A DNA stretch of 64,000 nucleotides from Prevotellaceae bacterium UBA1391 (GCA_002305265.1 DBQP01000016.1:11111-75110), one strand, 5' to 3'; positions 42,751 to 52,662 are shown, counted from the first letter of the stretch. The notes: generated by a model not told the origin, from the letters alone. Numbers and translations: made by a program.

Positions 42751-43623
42751 ATGAAAACACTCCTCATCGCCTCAGCCCTCCTCCTCGCCCACACCGCCGG
42801 CGCACAGGAGACGAAGCCGGCTGCCGCGCCCGCCTCACCCTTCACGCGCCTCATCTGGGCCGACGAGTTCGACGGCAACGGCCCGTTCGACGCCAGCCGC
42901 TGGAAATCCGAAGAAGGATTCGTGCGCAACGAAGAAGACCAGTGGTATCAAGCCAGCAACACCTATCGCCAGAACGGCGTGCTCGTGCTTGAGGCCCGCA
43001 TCGACTCCATCCCCAACCCGCGCTACAGCGCCTCCGCGCCCCGCTCCGACTGGCGCCGCTCGCGCCCCTACGCCCGCTACTCGTCTGGATCGATCAACAC
43101 CGCCGGCAAGTTCTCCTTCCAGTACGGCCGCCTCGAGGTGCGCGCCCGCATCCCCGCCGTGTGCGGCGCATGGCCAGCCATCTGGACCCTCGGCGAGCAG
43201 ATGGAATGGCCGTCGAACGGCGAGTGCGACGTCATGGAGTTCTACCAAGTGAACGGCAAGCCGCACATCCTGGCCAACGCCGCCTGGGGCAGCGACCGCC
43301 GCTACCAAGCCATCTGGAACTCGCGCCGCATTCCCTACAGCCACTTCCTCGAGCTCGACCCCGACTGGGGCGAGAAGTTCCACACTTGGGTGATGGACTG
43401 GACGGCCGACTACATCCGCATCTATCTCGACGGCGAGCTGCTCAACGACATCGACCTCGCCACCACCGTCAACGGTGCGCTCGGACAGGGCAAGAACCCC
43501 TTCCGCCAGCCCCACTACATCCTGCTCGACCTCGCTGTCGGCGGACAGAACGGCGGGAAGCCGCAGCCCGACGCCTTCCCGATGCGTTACGAAGTGGACT
43601 ACGTGCGCGTCTACGGCAAATAA
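42751..43623 (+). CDS. Glycoside hydrolase family 16 (beta-glucanase/laminarinase-like)
   Basis: An exported endo-acting beta-glycanase of 290 residues. It has a signal peptide (MKTLLIASALLLAHTAGAQ) and then the GH16 jelly-roll starting at LIWADEFDGNGPFD. The catalytic ExDxxE motif is ECDVME (Glu158 nucleophile, Asp160, Glu163 acid/base), with KFSFQYGRLEVRARIP and the late YILLDLAVGG typical of the laminarinase-type subgroup. Exact glycan unknown. Array R8 follows 87 bp after the stop, and no terminator hairpin other than the array was seen. Confidence 0.93.
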   Translation: MKTLLIASALLLAHTAGAQETKPAAAPASPFTRLIWADEFDGNGPFDASRWKSEEGFVRNEEDQWYQASNTYRQNGVLVLEARIDSIPNPRYSASAPRSDWRRSRPYARYSSGSINTAGKFSFQYGRLEVRARIPAVCGAWPAIWTLGEQMEWPSNGECDVMEFYQVNGKPHILANAAWGSDRRYQAIWNSRRIPYSHFLELDPDWGEKFHTWVMDWTADYIRIYLDGELLNDIDLATTVNGALGQGKNPFRQPHYILLDLAVGGQNGGKPQPDAFPMRYEVDYVRVYGK

Positions 43624-43709
43624 GCCCGCCTCCCCACAGTGCTCCCCTCGCAGCGGCATCGGCCAATCCTCGCGTCGGCCAGTGCCGCCCGCCGCGCCCA
43701 CACATTCAC

Positions 43710-43833
43710 ACAAAGGCCTTCATCACACGCCATGAAGGCCTTTGCTGCATGATGCGAAGGCCTTCGCAGGAGAAAACGAGCGCAGTCGTTTCGAAAAACG
43801 AACGCAGTCGTTTCGAAAAACGAACGCAGTCGT
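43710..43833. repeat. 22-bp-period palindromic array R8 (6 units, perfect ladder)
   Basis: Cores begin at 43710, 43732, 43754, 43776, 43798 and 43820, all exactly 22 bp apart. The first three are AGGCCT cores and the next three are ACG(A)(A/G)CGCAGTCGT cores. The linker between the last three is the same A-rich TCGAAAA type. The change of core type falls on the 22-bp grid. The remainder of the gap (43834-44195) shows only AT-rich sequence and the tetR promoter. Confidence 0.95.
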
Positions 43834-44173
43834 TCCAAACCGAGGAGACGACCGCCCGCCAGCACAGCCACAGCCCTCGTCCGCAGCGCGCGCAACCCAG
43901 GCTACAGCCACACGAGGCCGTTCGCACGCGCACGCGTACATATAATATGTATCGGAGCACCGACACCTCCGCCGGCGCGCCAACATCCCGTCAGGCAGCA
44001 GCAGCGGCATGCGGCAAACGGCAGGAACCGCACAAAAAATGCGCGCGGATGAAAAATAAACACGCCGGTGAAGTTTTCATCCTCAAAGCCACCAAACCTT
44101 GATATTTATCACGGTTTCAGTACTAACAAATGCTAAATCGAGGGAAAGGACGGCAGAAACTTTGAAAACTTGA

Positions 44174-44203
44174 TTGTCAGATAAAGTTTTCTCCGTACAT
44201 TTG
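44174..44203 (+). promoter_or_regulatory. Promoter of the TetR-RND efflux operon
   Basis: TTG (44174-44176), 19 bp, then TACATTTG (44196-44203) followed by CA. About 55 bp before the tetR-type start. A TetR operator could overlap it, but I could not pick out a clear palindrome. Confidence 0.7.
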
Positions 44204-44258
44204 CATAGCTTTTAGAAAAAGGTATTAGCTTCTATAGTTTTCGAATCATCATTTTTAC

Positions 44259-44906
44259 ATGAGTCAACATCAACCACTTCCCCAGCACGCGCTTCGGAGT
44301 CACATTCAGGAAACGACGCTTCAGAAATTCATGAAGCAGGGCATCCGAAACGTCAAGATGGACGATATTGCGATGGAAGCGGGCATCTCCAAACGCACCC
44401 TGTATGAAATGTTTGGCGACAAAGAAAATCTCCTGCTCGAGTGTCTGCGCCAGCACGCCAGAAACAGCGAGATGGAATTGCGACGCATCACCAATCGTGC
44501 CAAAAACCCCGTCGAGGTCTACGTCTACGCCATGGAACGACGCGGCAAGGTCCTCCAAAACATTTCCACGGCCTTCATCACGGAATCCCTGAAATACGAG
44601 TCCGTGCGGCAGTTTCTCGAGGCCGACAAGGCCGAGAACCGCGCCCGTGCGCGCGACTTCTTCATGGACGGCATCGAGAAGGGCTATTTCCGCTCCGACG
44701 TCAAGCTGGAGATCCTCTTCACCTTTGGCGAGATCATGAGCCAGTTCGTCATCGAGAAACAACTCTTCGAGAGCTACCCCGTGCTCGAAGTGGTGGAAAC
44801 CCTCTCCGACACCATCTTCCGCGGACTCTGCACTCAAAAAGGCATCGACGCCATGAAGGACGCGCTCCGGCTCATCAGCCGCGAGAACACCCGTGCACGC
44901 GACTGA
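44259..44906 (+). CDS. TetR/AcrR family transcriptional regulator
   Basis: A 215-residue repressor-type protein. The N-terminal helix-turn-helix is VKMDDIAMEAGISKRTLYEMFGDKENLL (about 32-59), and the C-terminal helical domain would bind the inducer. It is the first gene of the efflux operon, 48 bp before the TolC-like gene, so it most likely regulates that operon and itself. In Bacteroidota this arrangement (TetR, TolC, adaptor, RND pump) is common. Confidence 0.92.
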   Translation: MSQHQPLPQHALRSHIQETTLQKFMKQGIRNVKMDDIAMEAGISKRTLYEMFGDKENLLLECLRQHARNSEMELRRITNRAKNPVEVYVYAMERRGKVLQNISTAFITESLKYESVRQFLEADKAENRARARDFFMDGIEKGYFRSDVKLEILFTFGEIMSQFVIEKQLFESYPVLEVVETLSDTIFRGLCTQKGIDAMKDALRLISRENTRARD

Positions 44907-44954
44907 CCTGCCACGACGCCATCGCCCCATCATCCGAATACAAAACCGTAATAT

Positions 44955-46301
44955 ATGAAACTGATTAGCAAGAAAATGATTCTGGGCCTCGCCATCCTGC
45001 TCACCGCAGGCGGCGCAGCAGCCCAAACGTCGCAACCCGTCGTCGGCAAACTCGACCTCACGCTCGAGCGCGCCATCGAAATCGCCCTGGCCGAAAATCC
45101 CACCATCCGCGTGGCCGACAAGGAAATCGAACTCAAGAAAGTGGCCGACGAAGAAGCCTGGCAGGCCCTGCTGCCCGAAGTTAACATCACCGGCAACCTC
45201 AACCACACGCTGCTGGCCGCAGAAATGAAGCTCGGCACCCAGAAGTTCAAGATGGGACAGGACAACACCAACACCGTGACCGCCGGCGCCACCCTCTCGC
45301 TGCCCCTCTTCGCCCCCGCCGTCTACCAGAATATGAAGCTCACGAAGGAAGACATCAAGCTGGCGCAGGAAGCCGCACGCGGCAGCCGTCTCGACCTCAT
45401 CAACCAGGTGACCAAGGCCTACTACAACGTGCTGCTCGCACAGGATAGCTACAAAGTGATGCAGGAAAGCTACCAGATATCGAAGGAAAACTACGAAGTG
45501 GTGAACAACAAATACAAGGTGGGCTCCGTAAGCGAATACGACAACATCTCGGCCGAAGTGCAGATGCGCTCGATGAACTCCTCGCTCGTGAGCACGCAGA
45601 CCGGTCTCACCCTGGCCCAGCTGCAGCTCAAGGTGCTCATGGGCGTGACGGAAAACGTGGAACTCAACATCACCGACCGCCTCGACAACTACGCCAACCA
45701 GCTCAAGCCGGCAGACATCGGCGGACTCGAAGGCGAAATCCAGCAGAATTCCGCGCTGCGCCAGTTCGACCTCAACCGCTCGCTCCTCGAGCGCTCCATC
45801 AAGCTCGCCCGCACGAATTTCCTGCCGACGCTCAGCTTCTCGCTCAGCGGCCAGTATCAGTCGCTCTACAACGACGACTGGGTTCTGTGGAACTACGAGT
45901 ACGCGCCCAGCGCCTCCTTCGCCATCTCCCTCAACATCCCCATCTTCAAGGCCAGCAACTGGACGACCATCAAGAAGACCAAGATCCAGCTCGCCGAGCT
46001 CAGCGACAACCGCCTCAACACGGAGCGCCAGCTCACCCAGGCCGCCCGCTCCTACAGCCAGAACATGCAAAGCAGCATCGTGCAGGTGGAGAGCAACAGC
46101 GAGGCTGTACGCCAGGCAGACAAGGCCGTCAGCATCGCGGAGAAGCGCTACGAGGTGGGCCGAGGCACCATCCTCGAGCTCAACCAGAGCCAGGTGGCGC
46201 TCACTCAGGCACGCCTGACGTACAACCAGTCCATCTATGACTACCTCACCAACCGCGCCGACTTCGACTACACGCTTGGACGCGAGACATATCTGAAATA
46301 A
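44955..46301 (+). CDS. TolC family outer-membrane efflux protein
   Basis: The outer-membrane channel of the tripartite RND pump. The 448 residues begin with a signal peptide (MKLISKKMILGLAILLTAGGAAAQ) and two TolC/OEP repeats of long helices; LTLERAIEIALAENPTIRVADKEIELKK opens repeat 1, and NRSLLERSIKLARTNFLPTLSFSLSGQYQ lies in repeat 2. It is followed by the adaptor after 36 bp. Located in the outer membrane with a periplasmic tunnel. Confidence 0.93.
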   Translation: MKLISKKMILGLAILLTAGGAAAQTSQPVVGKLDLTLERAIEIALAENPTIRVADKEIELKKVADEEAWQALLPEVNITGNLNHTLLAAEMKLGTQKFKMGQDNTNTVTAGATLSLPLFAPAVYQNMKLTKEDIKLAQEAARGSRLDLINQVTKAYYNVLLAQDSYKVMQESYQISKENYEVVNNKYKVGSVSEYDNISAEVQMRSMNSSLVSTQTGLTLAQLQLKVLMGVTENVELNITDRLDNYANQLKPADIGGLEGEIQQNSALRQFDLNRSLLERSIKLARTNFLPTLSFSLSGQYQSLYNDDWVLWNYEYAPSASFAISLNIPIFKASNWTTIKKTKIQLAELSDNRLNTERQLTQAARSYSQNMQSSIVQVESNSEAVRQADKAVSIAEKRYEVGRGTILELNQSQVALTQARLTYNQSIYDYLTNRADFDYTLGRETYLK

Positions 46302-46337
46302 ACGAATAGAAACACAAAACACATACAGCACAGCGTT

Positions 46338-47354
46338 ATGAACAAGAAACTTTCAGCCGCTCTCCTCTGCACCGCAGCCCTCATCCTCAGTGCATGCGGA
46401 GGCGAATCCAAACAGACCGCATCCACCGTTGAAGCAGAGACTCCCGAAGTGAAGACTGCCAGGGTCAGCAAGCAGTTGGTGCCGCAGACCCAAGAATACA
46501 CGGCCACCGTCGAGAGCGATGTCAAGAACAACATCGCCCCCAACACGCCCTACCGCATCGAGCGCATCTATGCCGATGTAGGCGACCACGTGCGCAAGGG
46601 CCAGGTGCTCGTACAGCTCGACGCCAGCAATCTCAAGCAAGTCCGCCTGCAGGTAGACAACCAAAAGATCGAGCTCGGACGCGTAGAAGCGCTCTACAAA
46701 GTCGGCGGCGCCAGCAAGGCCGAGTACGACAACGCCCAGATGCAGTACAACATCCTCAACACGCAATACCGCCAGCTGGTGCAGAACACACAGCTCGTCG
46801 CCCCCATCTCGGGCGTAGTCACAGCCCGCAACTATGACGACGGAGACATGTATGCACAGCAGCCCATCCTCACCATCGAGCAGACCAATCCCGTCAAACT
46901 CCTCATCAACGTATCGGAAAACTTCTACAAGAAAGTATCCGTGGGCATGAACACTGACATCCTTGTCGACGCCTACGAGGACGAAACGTTCCAAGGAAAA
47001 GTGACCACCGTGTACCCCACCATCGATGCCGCCACGCACACGTTCCCCGTGGAAATCACCATCAACAACGCCAATCAGAAGGTGCGCCCCGGCATGTTCG
47101 CACGCGCAACTATCAACTTCGGCGATGTTGAGCACGTCGTCGTTCCCGACGCCGCCGTCGTCAAGCAAATCGGATCGGGCGACCACTACGTCTACATCCA
47201 CAAGAAGGGCACGGTCAGCTACTCGAAAGTTGAGCTCGGACAGCACATCGGAGACACCTACGAAATCATCAGCGGCGTCAACAACGGTGACGAAGTCGTC
47301 GTTGCCGGACAGGTGCGACTCACCAACGGCGCAAAAGTAAAGGTGATCAAGTAA
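46338..47354 (+). CDS. RND efflux periplasmic adaptor subunit
   Basis: A membrane-fusion lipoprotein (338 residues) linking pump and channel. The lipobox LSAC gives lipidated Cys20. The lipoyl/barrel-sandwich halves are IERIYADVGDHVRKGQVLVQLDAS and APISGVVTARNYDDGDMY, with the helical hairpin between them, and the beta-barrel and membrane-proximal domains follow (VPDAAVVKQIGSGDHYVYI). Between it and the pump lies the 22-bp array N8, so the gap inside this operon is unusually long (250 bp). Confidence 0.93.
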   Translation: MNKKLSAALLCTAALILSACGGESKQTASTVEAETPEVKTARVSKQLVPQTQEYTATVESDVKNNIAPNTPYRIERIYADVGDHVRKGQVLVQLDASNLKQVRLQVDNQKIELGRVEALYKVGGASKAEYDNAQMQYNILNTQYRQLVQNTQLVAPISGVVTARNYDDGDMYAQQPILTIEQTNPVKLLINVSENFYKKVSVGMNTDILVDAYEDETFQGKVTTVYPTIDAATHTFPVEITINNANQKVRPGMFARATINFGDVEHVVVPDAAVVKQIGSGDHYVYIHKKGTVSYSKVELGQHIGDTYEIISGVNNGDEVVVAGQVRLTNGAKVKVIK

Positions 47355-47394
47355 GACCGAAGCCCAACGTCAAGGCAACGGAGGCGCAGCCCCA

Positions 47395-47548
47395 CACATC
47401 CGCAAGTCTTGTGTACCAAAGCCACAAGCCTGATGCGACATGCCCAAAAGCCGAAAGCAGCGAGCCCAAAAGCCGAATGCATCGAGCCTGCAAGCTGAAT
47501 ACATCGAGCCCAAAAGCCTGATGTCTTAGAATCGCAAGCCCTCTCCGA
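47395..47548. repeat. 22-bp tandem array N8 inside the efflux operon (7 units)
   Basis: AAGCC-type marks at 47404, 47426, 47448, 47470, 47492, 47514 and 47536 are all 22 bp apart; an earlier one at 47360 is 44 bp before the first. The shared part is CCCAAAAGCCGAATGCATCGAG-like, with variable positions. It sits between the adaptor and pump genes, so it would be transcribed within the operon message. Confidence 0.93.
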
Positions 47549-47604
47549 ACCCAATTGACGCCCAATTTACCCCATTACATTCCCACGTAAACAAATCCCG
47601 ATAT

Positions 47605-50600
47605 ATGAGCATATATGAAGGAGCGGTCAAACGACCCATCATGACAAGCCTGGCGTTCTTCGCTGTGCTCGTGTTCGGCTTGTTCTCATTGATCAAGCTG
47701 CCGATTGACCTGTACCCAGACATCGACACCAACACCATCATGGTGCTGACCTACTACAACGGCGCGTCATCCAACGATATGGAGAACAACGTCACCCGAC
47801 CGCTGGAGAACACACTCAACTCGGTGGAGCATCTCAAGCACATCTCTTCGAACTCGAAGGAAGGTGTCAGCATCGTGACGCTGGAGTTTGAGTACGGCTA
47901 CGACATCGACGTCCTCACCAACGACGTGCGCGACAAGCTCGACATGGTGAGCAGCAGCCTGCCGTCGGAAGCCAACCAGCCTATCATCTTCAAGTTCTCC
48001 ACCGACATGATTCCGATCCTCCTGCTGTCCGTGCAGGCGGAAGAGAGCCAGCAGGCGCTCTACAAGATTCTCGACGACAACGTGGCGAGCCCGCTGGCGC
48101 GTGTCGACGGTGTCGGTACGGTGAGCATCTCAGGCGCTCCGCAGCGCGAGATCAACGTCTACATGGACCCGAACAAGATGGAGGCTTACGGCCTGAGCGC
48201 AGCGCAAGTGAGCGCCGCCATCGCCGCCGAGAACCGCAATACGACGAACGGTAGCATCGACATCGGCTCCAACACGTACACCGTGCGCGCCGAGGGCGAG
48301 TTCACCGACCCTCAGCAGATGTACAACGTGGTCGTAGGCGAGAGCAACGGCGCCAAAGTCTATCTGCGCGACGTGGCCCGCATTGTCGACAACGTTGAGG
48401 AGCGCGCGCAGCAGACCTACAACTTCGGCAAGCAGGGTGCGATGATCGTCATCCAGAAGCAGAGCGGCGCCAACTCCGTGGCCATCTCCAACAAGGTGAT
48501 CGAGATGCTGCCCGAGCTGCGCAAGAACTTACCGAGCGACGTGAAGCTCGACGTGATGATCAATACGTCAGACAACATCCTCAACACCATCGGTTCGCTG
48601 CAGGAGACGATTTTCTACGCCCTCCTCTTCGTGGTCCTCGTCGTCTTCGCCTTCCTCGGGCGTTGGCGTGCCACGGTCATCATCTCCATCACGATCCCGA
48701 TGTCGCTCATCGCCTCCTTCATCTACCTATATGCCACGGGAGGCTCGCTCAACATGATCTCGCTCTCATGTCTGTCCATCGCCATCGGTAACGTCGTCGA
48801 CGACGCCATTGTGGTGCTCGAGAACGTCACGACGCACATCGAGCGAGGCTCCAGTCCGAAGCAAGCGGCCATCCACGCCACCAACGAGGTGGCCATCTCC
48901 GTCATCGCCTCCACGCTCACGATGATTGCCGTGTTCTTCCCGCTCACGATGGTGTCGGGCATGTCCGGCGTGCTCTTCCGCGAGCTGGGATGGATGATGT
49001 GCATCATCATGACCGTCTCGACCGTCTCGGCCCTCTCCTTCACGCCGATGCTTTGCTCCCAGATGCTCCGTCTGCAGAAGAAGCAGAGCCGCATGTTCAA
49101 GCTCCTCTATGGTCCCGTGCAGCGCGCGCTCGACAAGCTCGACCAATGGTATGAGCGCCGTGTCAACTGGGCCGTGCGCCACCGTTGGACCATCATGATC
49201 GGCAGTGCCGCCTTCTTCATCCTCTCCATCGTCGTCTCTCAGGCCATCGGCATCAAGAACGAGTTCTTCCCCGCCAACGACTCCGGCCGTGTCGGCGTCG
49301 TGCTCGAGCTGCCAGTCGGCACGCGCAAGGAGAAGGCACTGGAAATCGGACAGAAGGTTGCCAAAATCTGGATGGACCGCTACGGCAAGGATCTTGAGGC
49401 CCTCAACTTCACCGTAGGACAGGCCGGCGACGACAACACCTTCGCCTCGCTCCAGACCAACGGCGCCAACATCGTCTCCTTCAACGTCCTCTTCGTCCCC
49501 TCCAACGAGCGCGAGCGCGGTCTTGTCTCCATCTGCGACGAAATGCGCGTCGACTGCAAGGCCATCCCCGAAATCGCCAAATACCAAGTGAACCTCGGCG
49601 GCAACAGCAGCGGAGGCATGGGCGGACAGAGCACCGCCACCTTCGAGATCTACGGCTACGACCTCGACGCCACGCGTGCCGTGGCCGACACGCTCAAAGC
49701 GCGCCTCCTGCAGAACGAGATGGTGGGTCAGGTCACCATTTCCCGTTCCGACGACACCCCCGAACTCGTCGTCGACTTCGACCGCGACAAGCTTGCCTCC
49801 CTCGGCATCGGCTTGAGCGACGCCGCCGCCGCCGTGCGCAACCTCATCAGCGGTTCGCTCATGAGCTACTACCGCGAAGACGGTGAGGAGTACGACATCA
49901 AGGTGCGCTACGAGCCCACCGCCCGCCAGTCCGTCGACGACATCTACAACATGCTCATCCCCACCGCCAGCGGAAACATCCGCGTGCGCGACATCGCCAC
50001 CATCACCGAGTCGTCCATCCCGCCGACCATCGAGCGCAAGGACCGCCAGCGCATCGTCACGGTCGACGCCGTGCTCAAAGACGGCTATGCCCTCTCCGAC
50101 GGCGTGGCGCTCGGACGCAGCATCTACACCAAGATGGAGATTCCGAACGGCATCAACGTGCAAGTGGCCGGTTCCTACGAAGACCAGCAGGACTCCAACC
50201 GCGACCTCGGCACCCTCGCCATCCTCATCTTCATCCTCGTCTTCATCGTGATGGCGGCCCAGTTCGAGAGCCTCACCTATCCGTTCATCATCATCATGTC
50301 CGTGCCCTTCGCCCTCTCCGGCGTGCTCTTCGCCCTGAGCTTCACCGGCACGACCCTCAACATCATGTCGATGCTCGGAGCCATCATGCTCATCGGTATC
50401 GTCGTGAAGAACGGTATTGTGCTCATCGACATGACCACCCTCTACCGCGAGCGAGGCTACGGTGCCATCCGCGCAGCCGTCACGGCAGCCCGCAGCCGTC
50501 TGCGCCCGATTCTCATGACATCGCTCACCACCATCTTCGGTATGGTGCCGATGGCCGTCAGCCAGGGCGTCGGCAGCGAGATGTGGCGCCCGCTCGGCGT

Positions 50601-50796
50601 CGCCGTCATCGGCGGTCTCACCGTCGCCACCGTCCTCACGCTCATCTACACCCCCGCCATGGCCTGCATCTTCGCCGGCAACGGCTTCAAGGTGACCCGC
50701 CGTGCATGGCGCCAGAAGCTCGAGCTCGACGCCTACTGGAAGGAGCACGCACAGGAAGAGCTCAAGCTCATCGCCGAAGACGAGACCAACAACTAA
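47605..50796 (+). CDS. RND efflux pump permease, HAE1 type
   Basis: The inner-membrane proton-driven drug/metabolite pump (1063 residues, 12 membrane helices, two large periplasmic loops). It starts MSIYEGAVKRPIMTSLAFFAVLVFGLFSL. The proton-relay Asp pair of helix 4 appears in IGNVVDDAIVVLENV, and helices 10-12 end with GAIMLIGIVVKNGIVLIDM and PLGVAVIGGLTVATVLTLIYTPAM. The length and motifs match HAE1-type pumps. Substrate unknown. Followed by a PG0541-type gene after 88 bp. Confidence 0.95.
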   Translation: MSIYEGAVKRPIMTSLAFFAVLVFGLFSLIKLPIDLYPDIDTNTIMVLTYYNGASSNDMENNVTRPLENTLNSVEHLKHISSNSKEGVSIVTLEFEYGYDIDVLTNDVRDKLDMVSSSLPSEANQPIIFKFSTDMIPILLLSVQAEESQQALYKILDDNVASPLARVDGVGTVSISGAPQREINVYMDPNKMEAYGLSAAQVSAAIAAENRNTTNGSIDIGSNTYTVRAEGEFTDPQQMYNVVVGESNGAKVYLRDVARIVDNVEERAQQTYNFGKQGAMIVIQKQSGANSVAISNKVIEMLPELRKNLPSDVKLDVMINTSDNILNTIGSLQETIFYALLFVVLVVFAFLGRWRATVIISITIPMSLIASFIYLYATGGSLNMISLSCLSIAIGNVVDDAIVVLENVTTHIERGSSPKQAAIHATNEVAISVIASTLTMIAVFFPLTMVSGMSGVLFRELGWMMCIIMTVSTVSALSFTPMLCSQMLRLQKKQSRMFKLLYGPVQRALDKLDQWYERRVNWAVRHRWTIMIGSAAFFILSIVVSQAIGIKNEFFPANDSGRVGVVLELPVGTRKEKALEIGQKVAKIWMDRYGKDLEALNFTVGQAGDDNTFASLQTNGANIVSFNVLFVPSNERERGLVSICDEMRVDCKAIPEIAKYQVNLGGNSSGGMGGQSTATFEIYGYDLDATRAVADTLKARLLQNEMVGQVTISRSDDTPELVVDFDRDKLASLGIGLSDAAAAVRNLISGSLMSYYREDGEEYDIKVRYEPTARQSVDDIYNMLIPTASGNIRVRDIATITESSIPPTIERKDRQRIVTVDAVLKDGYALSDGVALGRSIYTKMEIPNGINVQVAGSYEDQQDSNRDLGTLAILIFILVFIVMAAQFESLTYPFIIIMSVPFALSGVLFALSFTGTTLNIMSMLGAIMLIGIVVKNGIVLIDMTTLYRERGYGAIRAAVTAARSRLRPILMTSLTTIFGMVPMAVSQGVGSEMWRPLGVAVIGGLTVATVLTLIYTPAMACIFAGNGFKVTRRAWRQKLELDAYWKEHAQEELKLIAEDETNN

Positions 50797-50884
50797 TCCA
50801 GCGAGCCGGGCGGAGACGCGCAACGCGCAACGCCGCCACCGCAGCCCCGCCCGGCAACCTCACACCCCACAAAACGGAACAAAG

Positions 50885-51178
50885 ATGAAAAGTATCCTCA
50901 TCACATTCGACCAGGCCCTCCTGCAGCTCGTCCTCGGCGCGCTGGGCCGCTCCAACCTCCGCGGATTCACCATGCTGGAACAAGTGCAGGGCACAGGCAG
51001 CACGACCGGCGACCCCCACATGGGAAGCCACGCTTGGCCCAGCATGAACTCGGCCATCCTCACCGTCGTCCCCGAGGAGCAAGCCCCCGTCCTGCTCCAG
51101 CGCCTCAAGCAGATCGACGACGACAACCCCATGCTCGGCCTCCGCGCCTTCCAGTGGAACATCGAGGCCAGCGTCTGA
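50885..51178 (+). CDS. PG0541 family transporter-associated protein
   Basis: A 97-residue PII-like small protein found next to RND pumps in Bacteroidota. It begins MKSILITFDQALLQLVLGAL after an A-rich stretch, contains GRSNLRGFTMLEQVQGTGSTTGDPHMGSHAWPSMNSA, which aligns with the PII T-loop area, and ends with KQIDDDNPMLGLRAFQWNIE. It may sense or modulate pump activity, but this is not established. It is the last gene of the efflux operon, with array R9 after it. Confidence 0.82.
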   Translation: MKSILITFDQALLQLVLGALGRSNLRGFTMLEQVQGTGSTTGDPHMGSHAWPSMNSAILTVVPEEQAPVLLQRLKQIDDDNPMLGLRAFQWNIEASV

Positions 51179-51270
51179 AGGCCGGACCTCAACGCCAGAC
51201 ACCACCGGCAGGCACATCAACGCCCGCCGCACCCACCGCACAGCAACGACCGCCACACCGTCCGACAAAG

Positions 51271-51438
51271 ACGAGCGCAGTCGTTCTCAACAACGAACGC
51301 AGTCGTTTTCCGAAACGACTGCGTTCTTTTTTTCCACCTTCCGCAACCCCGTCCCCCTCCCCACTCCATCCCGCCACCACGAGAAGGCCTTCTTGCCGCC
51401 CCACGAAGGCCTTCGCAAGCCATCACGAAGGCCTTCCC
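51271..51438. repeat. 22-bp-period palindromic array R9 (6 units on one grid)
   Basis: ACGA(G/A)CGCAG cores begin at 51271 and 51293, and an opposite-orientation ACGACTGCG core at 51315. AGGCCT cores begin at 51381, 51403 and 51425. The gap between 51315 and 51381 is 66 bp, exactly three periods, so both halves share one 22-bp grid although the two intervening units have decayed. In the convergent gap between the efflux operon and the GT2 gene. Confidence 0.93.
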
Positions 51439-51503
51439 AAAACCATCCGCACACGCCCCCACCTCGGCGCGAAGCCCCAGCCGCACCTGCCCATGCGCAG
51501 GGC

Positions 51504-51547
51504 GAAAAAAATAGTGCGCCTGCACGACCCTCGTCGTGCAAGCGCAC
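51504..51547 (-). terminator. Terminator of the GT2 gene
   Basis: On the minus strand GTGCGC (51547-51542), then TGCACGAC and GTCGTGCA arms, then GCGCAC (51519-51514), followed by TATTTTTTT. A strong intrinsic terminator. Confidence 0.8.
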
Positions 51548-51591
51548 CATCCGCTCGCGCCACCACGGCGCACCGCGCGGCCCTCCGCCCG

Positions 51592-52488
51592 TCAGCGCGG
51601 CAGCGACAGGAAAAAGCCCAGCTTGTAGAAAGCAAACAACAGCAGCGACGGCCGCCGTCCCAGCAGCTGGCGGCGCAGCAGCGGACGCGTGCAGCGGAAG
51701 ACCCACCGCACCACCGCGGCCATCCCGCAGTGCCGCACACGCAGCGCCATGCGGCCGACATGACTGTACCGTTCCATCTGCCCGCCCAGCCGGCGCAACG
51801 TGCGCAGCGCCGTCTCGGTCTTGGCCAGAAACACGTCGTTCGGCTCCAGCCCCACGTGCACCAGCCATTGGTCCACATGCACCACAGGCACACCACGCCG
51901 CATGAGCTCCAGCCCGAACAGCGCATCCTCGTAGCCATAGTCCGTGCAGCGCTCGTCGAAGCGAATCGACTGGAACAGCGCACGGCGCACCAGCAGGTTG
52001 AACGTCGACATGTGGCGATAGGGGTGCAACTGCCGGAAGCGTGCCGCCCGCCGCCCGTCGGCATGCCGCTCATAGCGGTAGCGCAGCGTGGCCGCCGCAT
52101 TCGGATTCACCGCCGGATGGCACAGCCCGCCGCAGACGACGTCGGCCTCGCCCGCCGCCTCCACATAGCTGCGCAGCGAGAAAGACGGCGGCACGCAGGC
52201 ATCGCTGTCGACAAACAGCAGCCATTCGCCCCGCGCCTCGTCCGCCAGCCGGTTGCGCATGGCAGCCCGTCCCAGATTCCGCGCCGCCCGCACCAGCCGC
52301 ACCAGCTGCGCATCCAGCGCAGGCAGCGCGTCGAGCGCCGCCACCACCGCTGCGTCGCGGCTGGCGTCGTCGCCCACAACAATCTCAGCATCAGCGCCGA
52401 GCGCGCTCTCGCGCACACAGCCAGTCAACTGCTCCACCAGCCGGGTGCAGTCGTAGTCGAAGGTCGGAATCAGAATCGAAAGCTTCAT
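51592..52488 (-). CDS. Glycosyltransferase family 2
   Basis: A GT-A-fold sugar transferase of 298 residues. The nucleotide-sugar region is LSILIPTFDYDCTRLVEQL and EIVVGDDASRD, and the metal-binding DxD is DSD (94-96) in LLFVDSDACVP. The C-terminal part (FDERCTDYGYEDALFGLELMRRG) has the ED pair of inverting GT2 enzymes. The last 50 residues are Arg- and hydrophobic-rich and may touch the membrane. Donor and acceptor unknown. A single-gene unit divergent from alaS. Confidence 0.88.
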   Translation of the reverse strand: MKLSILIPTFDYDCTRLVEQLTGCVRESALGADAEIVVGDDASRDAAVVAALDALPALDAQLVRLVRAARNLGRAAMRNRLADEARGEWLLFVDSDACVPPSFSLRSYVEAAGEADVVCGGLCHPAVNPNAAATLRYRYERHADGRRAARFRQLHPYRHMSTFNLLVRRALFQSIRFDERCTDYGYEDALFGLELMRRGVPVVHVDQWLVHVGLEPNDVFLAKTETALRTLRRLGGQMERYSHVGRMALRVRHCGMAAVVRWVFRCTRPLLRRQLLGRRPSLLLFAFYKLGFFLSLPR

Positions 52489-52578
52489 GGCGACAGCAAA
52501 AATACGAAAATTCGCCCAATCGGCCCCGCAATCATGAAAGAAAACGTGCGAAAAAATGGAAAAGCGCGGAGAAATCCG

Positions 52579-52586
52579 TAACTTTG
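52579..52586 (+). promoter_or_regulatory. alaS promoter
   Basis: -7 box TAACTTTG followed by CG, about 80 bp before the alaS ATG. No clear -33 element. Confidence 0.65.
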
Positions 52587-52662
52587 CGGCGCTGAAGCAT
52601 TTTCGTCAGAAAAAGCCCATCCCAACACGGCAACAACTCCCCCCTACAGCACAATCACAACT

